Shown: positions 46,431 to 56,184 of the stretch, piece after piece | Numbering within the stretch: position 1 is the first letter of the stretch | How the letters are laid out: each line of letters opens with the position of its first letter | Assembly: GCF_050624435.1 (NCBI RefSeq) | Contig: NC_134531.1 | Span: forward strand, 252,106,812 to 252,170,811 | Origin: Tenrec ecaudatus | Taxonomy: Eukaryota; Chordata; Mammalia; Afrosoricida; Tenrecidae | Direction of reading: 5' to 3' | Length of the DNA: 64,000 nt | Translations under genes and position numbers: made by a program | The notes under the pieces: model-generated | Seen by the model: only the letters and a program-made list of their open reading frames with translations | Told to the model about the DNA's origin: nothing | Database searches by the model: none

Positions 46431-46985
46431 CTAGATCCCCGGTGTTTCCAGTTCCTGTCTGTACCAGTGTACATCCTCTGGTCTAGCCAGATTTGTAAGG
46501 TAGAATCCAGGGTGGATGATCCCTTCAGGACCAGTGGCGTGAGTGGTGATACTGGGAGGGTGGAGGGAGCGTGGGTTGGAAAGGGGGAACCGATTACAAG
46601 GATCTGCATGTGACCTCCTCCCTGGGGGACAGACAACAGAAAAGTGGGTGAAGGGAGACATCAGATCTGACAGGGCAAGATATGACAAAATAATTTATAA
46701 ATTATCAAGAGTTCAGGAGGGAGTGGGGAGCAGGGAGGGAGGGGTAAAAATGAGGACCTGATAGCCCGGGAGCTCTTTCCCTACCCTAATAAAGCCGCTT
46801 TTGACCTCAAAAAAAAAAAAAATGAAGAGCTGATGCCAGGGCCTTAAGTGGAGAGCAGATGTTTTGAGGATGATGAGGGCAATGAATATACAGATGTGCT
46901 TTACACAATTGATGTTTGTATGGATTGTGATAAGAGTTGTATGAGCCCCTAATAAAATGATTTTTTTAAATATGATGAAAAAAAA
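46431..46985 (+). mobile_element. L1-like 3' end, sense, with 18-bp TSD
   Basis: It starts 'ctagatccccggtgtttcca' and ends 'tgagcccctaataaaatgat' with an A-rich tail. It is bracketed by aagaaatttcactccgcc (46413-46430) and aagaaatttcactctgcc (46986-47003). A further tiny insertion lies at 46763-46817. Confidence 0.9.
46763..46817 (+). mobile_element. Micro-retrocopy: ~45 bases plus A-tail inside the L1
   Basis: 'agcccgggagctctttccct', then AATAAA at 46788-46793, 15 further bases and a run of A. It is flanked by aaaaatgaggacctgat (46746-46762) and aaaaatgaagagctgat (46818-46834). The source transcript is unknown. The AATAAA-plus-tail layout shows it came from a polyadenylated RNA. Confidence 0.75.
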
Positions 46986-47003
46986 AAGAAATTTCACTCT
47001 GCC

Positions 47004-47959
47004 ACACACCTATGTATTTACCTACAACCCGTATAAAACTCCTTGTCATAGCTACTTCAGATTCTTCTCATTTTTAACAACAACAACAACAAAATGAGTG
47101 GCAGCTACAATGATTCTACAACTGGTTTTGTCCGTCAACATTATGTTTGCGATTAGTCCATGATGAAATATGCAGAATTCTAATTTTAACTGAGGTCCAG
47201 TGTCTCCTGATGTAAGCAATCACAATGCATTTCTCCATGTTTTAGTGAAACGATATGGATTTGTTCCAAATTTTCACTGTGACAGACCATCATCCATGTA
47301 CATTTTGGTCCGCGCCTCCTTGTGCTCCTCTCTCTAAGCAACATCTGAGGTGGAGTAGATTGACCTGTGGTTGCTGAAGTCTTCAGACTCTGTTTTAGGA
47401 GGGGACTTTGCTGAGATTTTCAGCTACTTACCATTTTGAAAGACCTCAACTTTATTGAAAAAGACCAACTGTATTTGAACACCTTTGCTGTGTTATTTTC
47501 ATGTAATACAATTGACAAAAAAATTAATAGTGCTCTTTAAAGGTTGTTATTTTATCAACCATTCATAGAATGAATCGAACATAGATGGCTTCAACCCATG
47601 TTGACTTGATTCTTGTACCTTTACTTCCATATTTAATTATTTTAGAACAGTTCATAGAGTTTAGTTAATAAGGGAATAAAGGTTGGCAAACCGTTTTGTA
47701 TTCTGGAACACATTAAATAGAAGAAACCCCAAAGATGAAGGATGTGTTCCCTATTTGAGATGCCAGAGAAGAACAAGAGCGGTCACCGCAGGCAGCTTTG
47801 GGGGCATCTGCACCAGGCCGAGTGACCACTCTCAAGCTCCCAGTAAAGACCGTTTAGGTTTTATTTGGTGTCTACCTCCGGTAGCTGTAACCGAAAAATC
47901 GTGTGTGGTTTTATAAAACAGACATTTATTTTCTATGATTCCAGGAGAGTGTTCCTGTT
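47004..47959. other. Unassigned sequence
   Basis: The short frame at 47683-47916 has no recognisable motif. Nothing else seen. Confidence 0.45.
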
Positions 47960-48120
47960 GGCTGTACTGTCGGGTCAGCTCTGTCCCTTAGTGACCCGTG
48001 GACAACAGTGTGAAACAGACCTGCACCGTCGTCACAATCGGTGCTGTGTTTGAGCCCATGGTTGCAGCCACTGTGCCCGTCCATCTTCTTGAGGGCCTTC
48101 CTCACTTTTGCCGACAGGCA
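47960..48120 (-). mobile_element. RTE 3' end, antisense
   Basis: 'gacaacagtgtgaaacagac', 'tttgagcccatggttgcagc', 'catcttcttgagggccttcc' is the antisense of the RTE terminal region. Confidence 0.75.
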
Positions 48121-48149
48121 TGAAGGTGGTTCGAAGACCTCTCGCCTCA

Positions 48150-48216
48150 GAAACCCTGCCTAGGTTACAATGAGTTAGGTTCCACTCAGTGGCAGTGGAT
48201 TTGTGTTTGTTTTCTG
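48150..48216 (+). mobile_element. AfroSINE tail fragment
   Basis: 'cagaaaccctgcctaggtta', 'ttccactcagtggcagtgga'. Confidence 0.55.
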
Positions 48217-48463
48217 ATTAGACTTGTAACTTCTTTATAAGTACGCGCACACACATATTGTGGTTGGTTCCCTTCCAGTTAATTTAGCCTCAAGGTTATT
48301 CCACAGGTGCAGAGCAGAATGGCTTCATGAGGTTTTCAAGGTAGATTTCCAGGCATGTCTTCTAAGATGCCTCTAGGTGTGTTCACAGCATTAAACTTTT
48401 GGCTAGTAGATGAAAGCTTCGCTGCTTAGGTCACCCAGGGACTCCAGGTATAAATAAATGTAC

Positions 48464-48560
48464 ACATACAAGGGGACTTCAAAAAGTTCATAGAACAAAT
48501 CCATTCTCTTTTAATTCAATGTGTCCATGAACTTTATCAAGCCTCCCCTCCCAGTATATG
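48464..48560. mobile_element. Palindromic mariner-type miniature element (MITE)
   Basis: The left end 'acaaggggacttcaaaaagt' plus 'tcat' pairs with the right end, whose reverse complement is 'ggggaggcttgataaagttc' plus 'at'. TA-rich flanks are present. This is the layout of a short mariner-derived non-autonomous element. Confidence 0.6.
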
Positions 48561-49224
48561 TGTGTGTGTGTGTATCACTATGGTAATTGTGGCTATTATA
48601 AAACTTGACAAAAGTAGAAAATGAAAAAATGAAAGAAAAAATATTTTCTCTTTTATTTTGTTCATAATGATGATGTACATAAATTGACATTTTAAATGTC
48701 ACTCTCAGTAATGTATTGTTAATCTATAGATATAGACAGATAAAGTATATATCTACACATGGTGTAGTCATTTTACTTGGAGATCCTGATTAATCTGATT
48801 TTTGTTTTGTTTCCCTTCCACCTGTAGGGAAGAGAAGTGAATCGTAAGACAATCTGACAGTCGGGATTTATGTATGGCATTAAAGTCCTAGTTATGCCCA
48901 GTGGCCAGTACCAAATGTGGCCCAGTGCTTTCTCCATCTTCAGTCCGTGATTTCAAGTGTGTCTAGTCAAACGATTGTAAAAATATCGCCCTTACATGCC
49001 TATTTACATGCACACATACTTATGTATATGAACTTTATTAGTGAAGGAAGTAGAGTACTTTAAAGAAAGTTTTGTAGCTGCTAATGTATTTACATTCAAA
49101 GACATTTCTGGATTAACATAAAATTCCAGTTTGAATCATGCTAGCTAAAGACTGTGGGGTGCTTCCTTAACATTAACTAGGGCTTAGGAAACTGCACTGG
49201 GAGACTAATTTCCTTTTGAGCCTA
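48561..49224. other. Unassigned AT-rich sequence with a short (TG)n
   Basis: (TG)n lies at 48558-48573. No gene. Confidence 0.45.
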
Positions 49225-49420
49225 ATGCTCATTTGCATCTGGCCCATCATTAACTAGCTCTGTGACCTTGAGTTGGTGACTCACCTCTCTGAACCTCACT
49301 TTTCTCACTCACTAAGTGGGGGTATTTATAGCACCTCCCTCATTAGGTTTCTGTGAGGATTAAAGAAATAAATAGCAAAATGTTTTGAATAGCATCTGAC
49401 CCACAGAAATCATAGTAACT
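49225..49420 (-). mobile_element. MIR, antisense
   Basis: 'agctctgtgaccttgagttg', 'ctctctgaacctcacttttc' and 'tctgtgaggattaaagaaat' follow the antisense MIR order closely. Confidence 0.8.
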
Positions 49421-50569
49421 GTGCATTCATATGTTTTCTTTATTTTTGACAGTGCTTGGTTGCTTTTTGTCCAGATAACTATTGTTGTCCTGCCACGTTT
49501 ATTACTTCGATTCTTGAGAGGAAAGAGATCACAATTACTTAGGATTTGGCAAAAGAATTGGCCCAATGCATGTGGGAAAATAGTTTCTATGGAGATGATA
49601 AATAGCATCCTGAATTTGTATTAGACAGTTAAGAAGGAACATGACCATGACGCTTATAAAAATATTTTTTAGAATACAAATGTTTCCATCAACTGCTTCA
49701 AAAATAAGACAGAAAGATGAGAAGTCTAATCGATTCTTATTTTTACCCCCAGAGAGTTTCAATCTCATGAAGTATAAGGACTTCCAATTGAAATTTTTGT
49801 TGTTACTATTTTGGTGTTTGGTAGAATATTGGCTTCTCTGTTGAATGAGTGTAGGGGGGAGTTTAGGAATCATAACTCATCTTTTTAATGATGGTTTCTT
49901 TTATTCAATGTGAATAAATATGAGACAATTAATTTATGTAACATATTTTAATAATTGCCCTGCTAGGCACAATGCAGGAGCAAACTGCTGTTGGTGTGTA
50001 CAGGTTGCAGGGACAGGCTACTTCTCACATGGAATTGGAAGAGCATTTTTCTTGTTTAGGGAGGAGAGTTTGGGCTAGTCCTCAGAGGATTACTAAGATT
50101 TTGTCTAGAGTACATCTAAAAGAAACATCATTGATTATAACTGTTGGTCGATTTTATGTTGAAAAGTGGAAACAGAAATGAACATTTTTATTTCGTTTCC
50201 CCCAATCCAGCCGTATTACTTACTTCATTGGATAGACTGTAGGAAAGGGGAGAAGTCCGATGCAGAAAATCCCAGACCATATTTAGTTTTCTTCTCTTAG
50301 CAACGGTATTTAAATGTGCTGAAGTAAATGTCACACAATTTATTTTTTAATGAAATATCGTTTCGTTGTTCTTATTGCTTCACGCGTATACCCTGGAGGG
50401 AATTTTTGGTTATGCCTGGGGACAGAGTCCCACTTGGGGACCGGGCTTTCTGGGCCTGTGCAAACAGGAGAAGATGCTCACAAAGTGAGAGAGCCAAGCG
50501 ACACACTGGGCTGAGGAATCAACAAGGTAGAAGCCCTCACTGGGACTGTTAGCCTCCGGAAGGGTGAGA
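49421..50569. other. Unassigned AT-rich sequence
   Basis: Overlapping frames at 49421-49873 on both strands have no motif support. Confidence 0.45.
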
Positions 50570-50870
50570 ACATGAGTTGCATAACCACTGTGCAACCAAG
50601 AGCCCTAAACACACGATAATATGATATAGCTATCACGTATTCACTCATCTTTTTCCTGCCTTAAGTGAAATGAAGGCCACGCTTACATGATTCTGAGGGG
50701 CTGGCGCAGTGGTTCTGGCGCTCTGTAGAGTAGGACAAAACATTGCCTTGACCTGCACCATCCTTACAGTCATCCCTAGGTTTGTGTCCACTGCTGCAGC
50801 CACTGTGTCAATCCATCTTGTTGAGATCTTCCTCTTTTCTTCCCAGCCCCCTTTTGAAGGGGCATTCTGG
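50570..50870 (-). mobile_element. SINE head fragments and antisense RTE 3' fragment
   Basis: 50578-50610 ('ataaccactgtgcaaccaag') is the head of an antisense AfroSINE. 50735-50870 ('aaaacattgccttgacctgc', 'gcagccactgtgtcaatcca', 'tcttgttgagatcttcctct') is antisense RTE terminus. Confidence 0.65.
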
Positions 50871-50961
50871 TTTTGTGTCTTCCAAGACAGATCTGTTCAT
50901 TCTTCTGGAAAGCCATGATCTATGAAAACTAGATCTGTATAGAACTATATTTCAAATGGAC

Positions 50962-51150
50962 CAAGAGCCCTGATGGTGTACTGTTTACGCATTGGGCTGC
51001 AATCCATGCGGTCGGCAGTTCAAAACTACCAGCAGCTCCTCATGAGAAAGACTGGGTTTTCTACTCCTGTAAACAGTTCCCGTCTCCGAAGCCCACGGGG
51101 GGGGGGGGGGGGGTGGTCACTATGAGTCAGCATCGACTCAATGGTTCATC
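50962..51150 (+). mobile_element. AfroSINE, full length, with a poly-G expansion
   Basis: Head 'agagccctgatggtgtactg', 'cggtcggcagttcaaaacta', 'gaaagactgggttttctact', tail 'actatgagtcagcatcgact'. A run of ~18 G at 51097-51114 replaces the usual 'caggggcagttc..' region. Confidence 0.9.
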
Positions 51151-51227
51151 ACAGGCAGCTGAAGGTGGAGTCTGAGAAAAATATAACATTAGTCAAATGG
51201 ACCAGTTCTTCAGTCTTCTTTTTTAAA

Positions 51228-51382
51228 ACTTTTAAGAAATCATTTTGTTAGGGGCTCTTACAACTCTTATAACAATCCACACATCAATTGTATCAAGCAC
51301 ATTTGTACATATGTTGCCATCATCATTTCCAAAACATTTTCTTTCTGCTTGAGCCCTTGGTATCAGCTCCTCTTTCCTTTTT
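51228..51382 (-). mobile_element. L1-like 3' end, antisense, short
   Basis: 'aaatcattttgttaggggct', 'acacatcaattgtatcaagc', 'gcttgagcccttggtatcag'. Confidence 0.9.
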
Positions 51383-51447
51383 CATAACAAGATGCTTTGA
51401 GAGAATAGTCCTGTGCATTTGCTGTAAGTCTGACTAGAGGCAGCAGG

Positions 51448-51645
51448 CGGGTTGTGGCACAGTAGTTAAAGTGCTCGGCTGGTTACTGTGAGGTCCGTTG
51501 TTTGAACCTATCATCTGGTCCTTGGGAGAAAGATGTGGCAACGTGTTTTTGCAAAAATTTACAGACACGGAAATCTGATGAGGTTGCTCTGCTCTGTCCT
51601 ATAAGGTTGCTATGAGTCAGAGTCAATTCATTGGCAACAGGCTTG
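51448..51645 (+). mobile_element. AfroSINE, full length
   Basis: 'ggcacagtagttaaagtgct', 'tttgaacctatcatctgg', 'ggagaaagatgtggcaacgt', 'ctatgagtcagagtcaattc'. Confidence 0.9.
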
Positions 51646-51689
51646 TTTTTATGTATGTATTTGAGAGGAAGAAGAAGAGGGGAAGGACA

Positions 51690-51815
51690 GAGAGATGTTT
51701 TCTACTCCTGTAAAGGTTGGCAGTCACAGAAATCCACAGAAGCAGTTCTACTCTGTATACAGGGTTGCTATGAGTTGGAAATGATTTAATGGCAGTGAGT
51801 TTGCTTTTTTGGAAG
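51690..51815 (+). mobile_element. AfroSINE, 3' part
   Basis: 'tctactcctgtaaaggttgg', 'gaaatccacagaagcagttc', 'tatgagttggaaatgattta'. Confidence 0.8.
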
Positions 51816-51819
51816 TGAT

Positions 51820-51972
51820 GTAAGGAGCCGTGGGGGTTCTGTGGGGGAATCAGATAGTTGGCAGTTCAAACCCATGAGCCGTTGCTCAGGAGAAAGATGA
51901 GGCTGAAAAATCTTTCGAAACACTCTATAGGGTTGCTGTGAGTTGGGATGACTCTAAGGCAGTAGTGGTGGC
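51820..51972 (+). mobile_element. AfroSINE, shortened
   Basis: 'aaggagccgtgggggttctg', 'agttggcagttcaaacccat', 'gttgctgtgagttgggatga'. Confidence 0.8.
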
Positions 51973-52014
51973 TTAAATGACAGAAATTGTAACTGTGACC
52001 GAAGAGTTTTTCAT

Positions 52015-52110
52015 CCTGGAAGATAGGTTAGGCGGCTTACTTATGAAAAAATTAGTCCTTGGAAACCCTGAGGAGCACAGTTCTAGTCTGACACTGCCCC
52101 CTCTCACCTC
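52015..52110 (+). mobile_element. AfroSINE fragment
   Basis: 'attagtccttggaaaccctg' and 'aggagcacagttctagtctg' match the middle and tail of the second SINE subtype. Confidence 0.55.
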
Positions 52111-52113
52111 TAC

Positions 52114-52164
<51 letters not shown>
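52111..52164. repeat. (CA)n microsatellite
   Basis: AC run with one 'aaac' interruption near 52132. Confidence 0.95.
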
Positions 52165-52165
<1 letters not shown>

Positions 52166-52240
52166 CCAACAAGTTGGTTCCGATTCTATGCGAGGGTTTC
52201 TGAGACTGTCGACCTTGACCTTGTGGTGAGCACCCTGATT
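52165..52240 (-). mobile_element. AfroSINE fragment, antisense
   Basis: 'caagttggttccgattctat', 'gcgagggtttctgagactgt' and 'cgaccttgaccttgtg'. Weak beyond that. Confidence 0.5.
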
Positions 52241-52419
52241 CTTCTCTCACAGCCCCACGAGGGGCCCTTTTCTGACACACTCAGGGTTGCTCTGGACTCC
52301 CCAGCATCAGAAGGTAGAATACTAGCAGGCTGGAGTGGAGCAGGTCAAGCCAACACTTCTTCATTGTTACTCACAAAGACCGTCTAAGGTAAATATTTAA
52401 ATTCTTTTTCTCTCCCCAT
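52241..52419. other. Short unassigned interval
   Basis: Nothing recognised between two SINE pieces. Confidence 0.4.
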
Positions 52420-52612
52420 TCCAGAGGAGCCCTGAGGCTTATGAATTGGGCTGCTAAGGGTAAGTCTGCACTTCTTAGTGGCTCCTCGAGGGGAAAGACG
52501 GGGGTGTGGGTGTGGGGGTGTGTGTGTGTGGGGTGTTTTACTTTGTCTTATGGAGTAGCTAGAGTCACTGTGAGTCAGAAGCGACCGAATGGCAGTGACT
52601 TTGACTTGAGGT
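52420..52612 (+). mobile_element. AfroSINE with internal (GT)n expansion
   Basis: Head 'cagaggagccctgaggctta', tail 'actgtgagtcagaagcgacc'. The middle carries a G/T-rich repeat at 52500-52537. Confidence 0.75.
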
Positions 52613-53779
52613 TTGGCTCCCTTCTAGAGGCTTTGTCAGGATTTGGGCAAAGCCACATTCCTAAGGTCCACATATAAACGGGGTCTGGTCAAAGAGATTG
52701 GAATGTGCTCTTTTTCACGGACGCGTGTAGCTTTTGATAACTGGGGCAGAGGGCAAGGAAGGGACACAGGGAGATTCTGTGCACATGGCTTGCTCCCTAG
52801 GGACTCTGATTTCCCAACTGCTGTCAGCACTTTTCAATAAGCGTCCTCTTCAGCGCGGCTGTGTGGCGTCCAGGGGTGCCCTGTGTACATGGCCTTCCTC
52901 CCAGAACCACCCACACCGTAGCCAGGGAGCACCTGGGGAGTAGGGCACCCAGCGGAGGCAGGGGTGAGGACTGGGCACGGAAGGGAGGTGGCTCATTGGA
53001 AAAGCTCGAGGAAGCAGATCCTGGCACGGAAGTGGGACTGGAGGTTACACAGCATGCAGCGGGCTGGAAACAGAATGAACGGGCGTGTTGTCATCAGGAG
53101 CCTCAGGCTCGCGCGGAGGGAGGAGGAGAGGGTACCCTTCGGCGGCGACGCAGTCAGTGGCAGCCCTTTGGCAAGGATCATGAGCCTGTGCTGTTTCCAG
53201 TTGGCTGCAGAATTCCCTTTGCCCAGCAGCGCTGACAATAACCGCAGGCCCTCTCCACGTTCCCCTGCACGCCCAGTTTCCTTCCTCCCGTTTCCGTCTC
53301 ATTTTTCCTTTTATTCGAGTGTTCTCTGTACCTGCCGAGACCTAGCACGGCCATGCTTCTTTTGTAATGTCTTTACCAACCAGGGTGGTTTCCACTTACT
53401 AGAAGACACGGCTCAAGCCTACTTCGAAAGTATGATCTATATATGTATGTATTTGTAACATACAAGCACATACCTATAAGCCTAACTAGTACATATGATA
53501 ACTGTATGTATATATACATGTATAGAGCACTCTTATATAGCAAATAAATGTCAATAGCCAATGGGAAAACTTTTTAAATTGTTCTATTGGCTATTGAAAT
53601 TCATTTTGCTACATATGAGTCCAGTGAGAAGCCTTGAACATGTTGGTGCTGTGGGAAACTGAACGTATCCAACCTAACTGAGGAATGTTGAGGAATGTGA
53701 CTCATCATACGTGTAGCTAGATACACTATTGGGGCAGCTGTAGGAAGTACTGAACAAAGAGCCACAAATATAAGAAGAA
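52613..53779. other. Unassigned; part GC- and CpG-richer than its surroundings
   Basis: 52840-53240 has many CpG steps and overlapping frames on both strands (for example 52861-53235 +, 52964-53458 +, 52993-53302 -). I see no recognisable protein, splice sites I would trust, or paralogue. It could be a degenerate retrocopy or an old CpG-rich repeat. 53430-53560 is AT-rich. Confidence 0.4.
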
Positions 53780-53824
53780 AAAGCCACAAATAAAAAAAAG
53801 TAGGCAAAAAAAAAAAAAAGTAGG

Positions 53825-54745
53825 CAAGCATGGGGGTCGAAGACTTGGAAAAAACAACAGCGGAGCCAAAGCCACTGGAACCGGGCGACCAAAAATCAGG
53901 GCCAGGGAAGAACCGGAGGAGCCAGAAGAGCAGGAGGAACTGGGCGACAAAAAACGGGGAGTGCCTGGAATTGTGTACCTGGGCCACCTCCCGCCGCGCT
54001 TGCAGCCCCTGCACTTCTCAAGCTTCTCAGCGCCCACGGAGAAGTGGGGCGGGCTTTTTTCCAGCCAGGCCGGATTGGTGCAGCGTAAGAAAAAGGCGGC
54101 GGTGGTCGCTGGAGAGAAAAAGGGATCTAAGTACAGCAAAGACTACACTGAGGGCTGGGTGGTGTCCGGGTCCAAGCACGGCCGGCTTGCACAACACACC
54201 TATGGGCGCCCCAAGGTGTAGACCCTTCCGCTGTGACTTATGGAACCTCAAGAACCTGTACCGTTTCACGGGGTCCCATCTCAACGAACACCTTGCCTTC
54301 GAACGGCAGGTGCGCCGCCAGCGCTTGAGGGCAGAGTTTGCCCAGGCCAAGCATAAAACCGACTTTTATCTTCGAAGTGTGCAGCGAAGGACGCTCTTCC
54401 TTGCTGCTGATGGAGACCCAGGCCGCCCCAACAGCTTCTGGACTTTTGCCCAGCGCCCCACCGAGGGGGTGGAGAACGTTCAGGACCACGCACGCTCCAA
54501 CCGAGGGCTCCTTGCCAGGATCGGACCCTCTGGTGCCAGGGACTCACGAGAGGCAGTGAGGCCCCTGGTACTTTCTGGTTCTGCCTCCTTCCTACTACAT
54601 ACTGAGGACTTGACCCAGGCAGGCATTTTATTCTTTCTTGGGCCTTCTAAATGTATATGTAGAAAAGAGAAGAAAAATATATATGTTGTACATGCCAAGA
54701 AAAGTATGGCCAAGAAACAGGATGGCAGAGTAAACTCAATGTAAC
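53825..54745 (+). pseudogene. ABT1: Processed pseudogene of ABT1 (activator of basal transcription 1)
   Basis: ABT1 is a conserved nucleolar/nuclear protein with an RNA-recognition-type domain that acts in basal transcription and ribosome biogenesis; the human protein is about 270 residues. Here an ATG at 53830 opens an acidic-type N-terminus ([10 protein letters not shown]). The frame must then change to read [12 protein letters not shown] (about 53967), [16 protein letters not shown] (about 54085) and KDYTEGWV (about 54142). It changes back for LHNTPMGAP (54189), [10 protein letters not shown] (54240), [19 protein letters not shown] (54297), [12 protein letters not shown] and TFAQRPTE (54445). 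The C-terminus is shortened: after TFAQRPTE about twenty codons are missing before [11 protein letters not shown] (about 54490). There is no sign of introns, so it is a retrocopy. The long 304-codon frame 53830-54744 and the 86-codon frame at 53961 are pieces of this one dead gene. No clear poly-A tail or TSD was found, and the right edge is approximate. Confidence 0.9.
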
Positions 54746-55075
54746 TACTGGTGCAAACAGAGTAATGACAGTCTCTTCACTGAAAATCGGATGATCGGCT
54801 TTGGCTTCCATTCCGTGTATGACATTAAGAATCTATCATAGCTTTGCCACTTGTTCTCTGCATGAATTTAGGTTTTTTGTTTGTTTTGGTCGGTTTTGTT
54901 TGTTTCTTGGCTCAATAATAAGTTGCTTCATTATTCATAAATTGGCCTATTTTGGGGGTTTTTAGTTTTTTTTCTCTCTCCCCCCACCCCCACCCCACCC
55001 TCAGAATATCATTCTGTATGTTGGGAACCAGATAGTCCAAGGTTCGAATTCTGTGTTCTGCCACTTCAAAAACCT
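54746..55075. other. Possible retrocopy 3' flank; unassigned
   Basis: It may include remnants of the ABT1 3' untranslated region. A C-rich run lies at 54978-55000. Nothing definite. Confidence 0.4.
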
Positions 55076-55215
55076 CAAAACTCACCGTCATCAAGTTGAT
55101 TCCAATTAATAGCAGTCTCATGTAGGGTCCCCAAGACTGCACGTCTAGGGAGCAGACAATCTCATCTCTTCCCCAAGGAGCACTTAGTTAGCAATGCTGC
55201 TACTACGGCATCACC
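55076..55215 (-). mobile_element. AfroSINE, antisense
   Basis: 'actcaccgtcatcaagttga', 'ttccaattaatagcagtctc', 'cacttagttagcaatgctgc'. Confidence 0.65.
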
Positions 55216-55254
55216 ACGGATCTTTGTTCTGCCGTGTACCACCGGAAATATTGA

Positions 55255-55355
55255 TACGTGTTCACTTCTCGACAGCTTGGTTTCCTCATTTGTGAAACTG
55301 GAATAATAATTACTACCTTACAGGCTTGTCCTAAAGATTAGAAAGACTTAGGTAA
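55255..55355 (-). mobile_element. MIR, antisense
   Basis: 'ggtttcctcatttgtgaaac', 'tggaataataattactacct' is the well-conserved antisense MIR segment. Confidence 0.75.
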
Positions 55356-55489
55356 AACATCTGGGATTCAATATTTAATACCCCTTACACATAATTACAT
55401 GTTTCTTACAAAAGAGAAATACATAATTACTTACATATTATTACTACATACCTCTTACATATCTTGTAAATGAAAGGTGACTACAAAAT

Positions 55490-55870
55490 CAATTCAGAGA
55501 CACATATATGTGTACGAAAGAGCTTTATAGCAAGGAGTAATTATCTATCAAGAAAACATCCTAGTCAAATCCAACTCATAAGACCCTCTTCAGATTCACA
55601 AAGCCACATGCAATGACGCAAAATGCAGCAAGATTACTGGGCAGTAGGTGAAAAGTCGTGTGGATCCAATGGTAGTAAAAGCATCACAGGGCTCTTGCAG
55701 GTGGCTTGTCGACAGGAAGGTAAAGACAGAGAGGGAGGGGATGTTCCCAGGATCCTCCCTATAAGAAGGCCATGCCCACAAGAAGGCACCATCAGCCTGT
55801 GATATGATTGAAAGGCTAGACTCCACCCCTACAATTCAAGTTGACATGGAATTATGTAACTACCACAAAA
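55490..55870 (-). mobile_element. Interspersed repeat 'X', antisense
   Basis: 'agaccctcttcagattcaca', 'aagccacatgcaatgacgca' and the right end 'ggaattatgtaactaccaca' align with the copies at 880-1262 and 40195-40705. Confidence 0.7.
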
Positions 55871-55989
55871 GGAATACTGCTCTTTCCAAGATAAATAAAA
55901 TTGTGGTATGCTTCTTGTGTGGAATATTCTATAAGCAAAACTCACTGCCATTGTGTTGATTCCAACCAATTCACAAGAGAGATTTCAAA
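55871..55989. other. Unassigned, with a SINE tail shred
   Basis: 55937-55975 ('aactcactgccattgtgttg') looks like an antisense SINE tail. Confidence 0.4.
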
Positions 55990-56184
55990 AGAAGATGAAA
56001 GGAAAACACAGGTACTGTATCAAAAAGAATTAATCAAAGTTAACCCTCTCAAGAGATAGAATATAATCAAGAACCAATGGTTTTGAAGAAAGAAGTCCAA
56101 GTAGCACTTAAGTCATCAGTACAAAAGAAGTTTCCAGGAATTGATAGAATATCATTTGAAATGTTTCAAAATGCTGGCAGGGCA
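55990..56184 (+). mobile_element. RTE internal fragment
   Basis: 'gaaagaagtccaagtagcac' and 'aggaattgatagaatatcat' match the reverse transcriptase N-terminal region of the RTE at 9330-9450. Confidence 0.75.

Noticed and set aside
53045..53302. Antisense frames in the CpG-richer stretch
   Set aside because: Frames are open on both strands at once, as expected of GC-rich DNA with few stops. No motif supports either strand.
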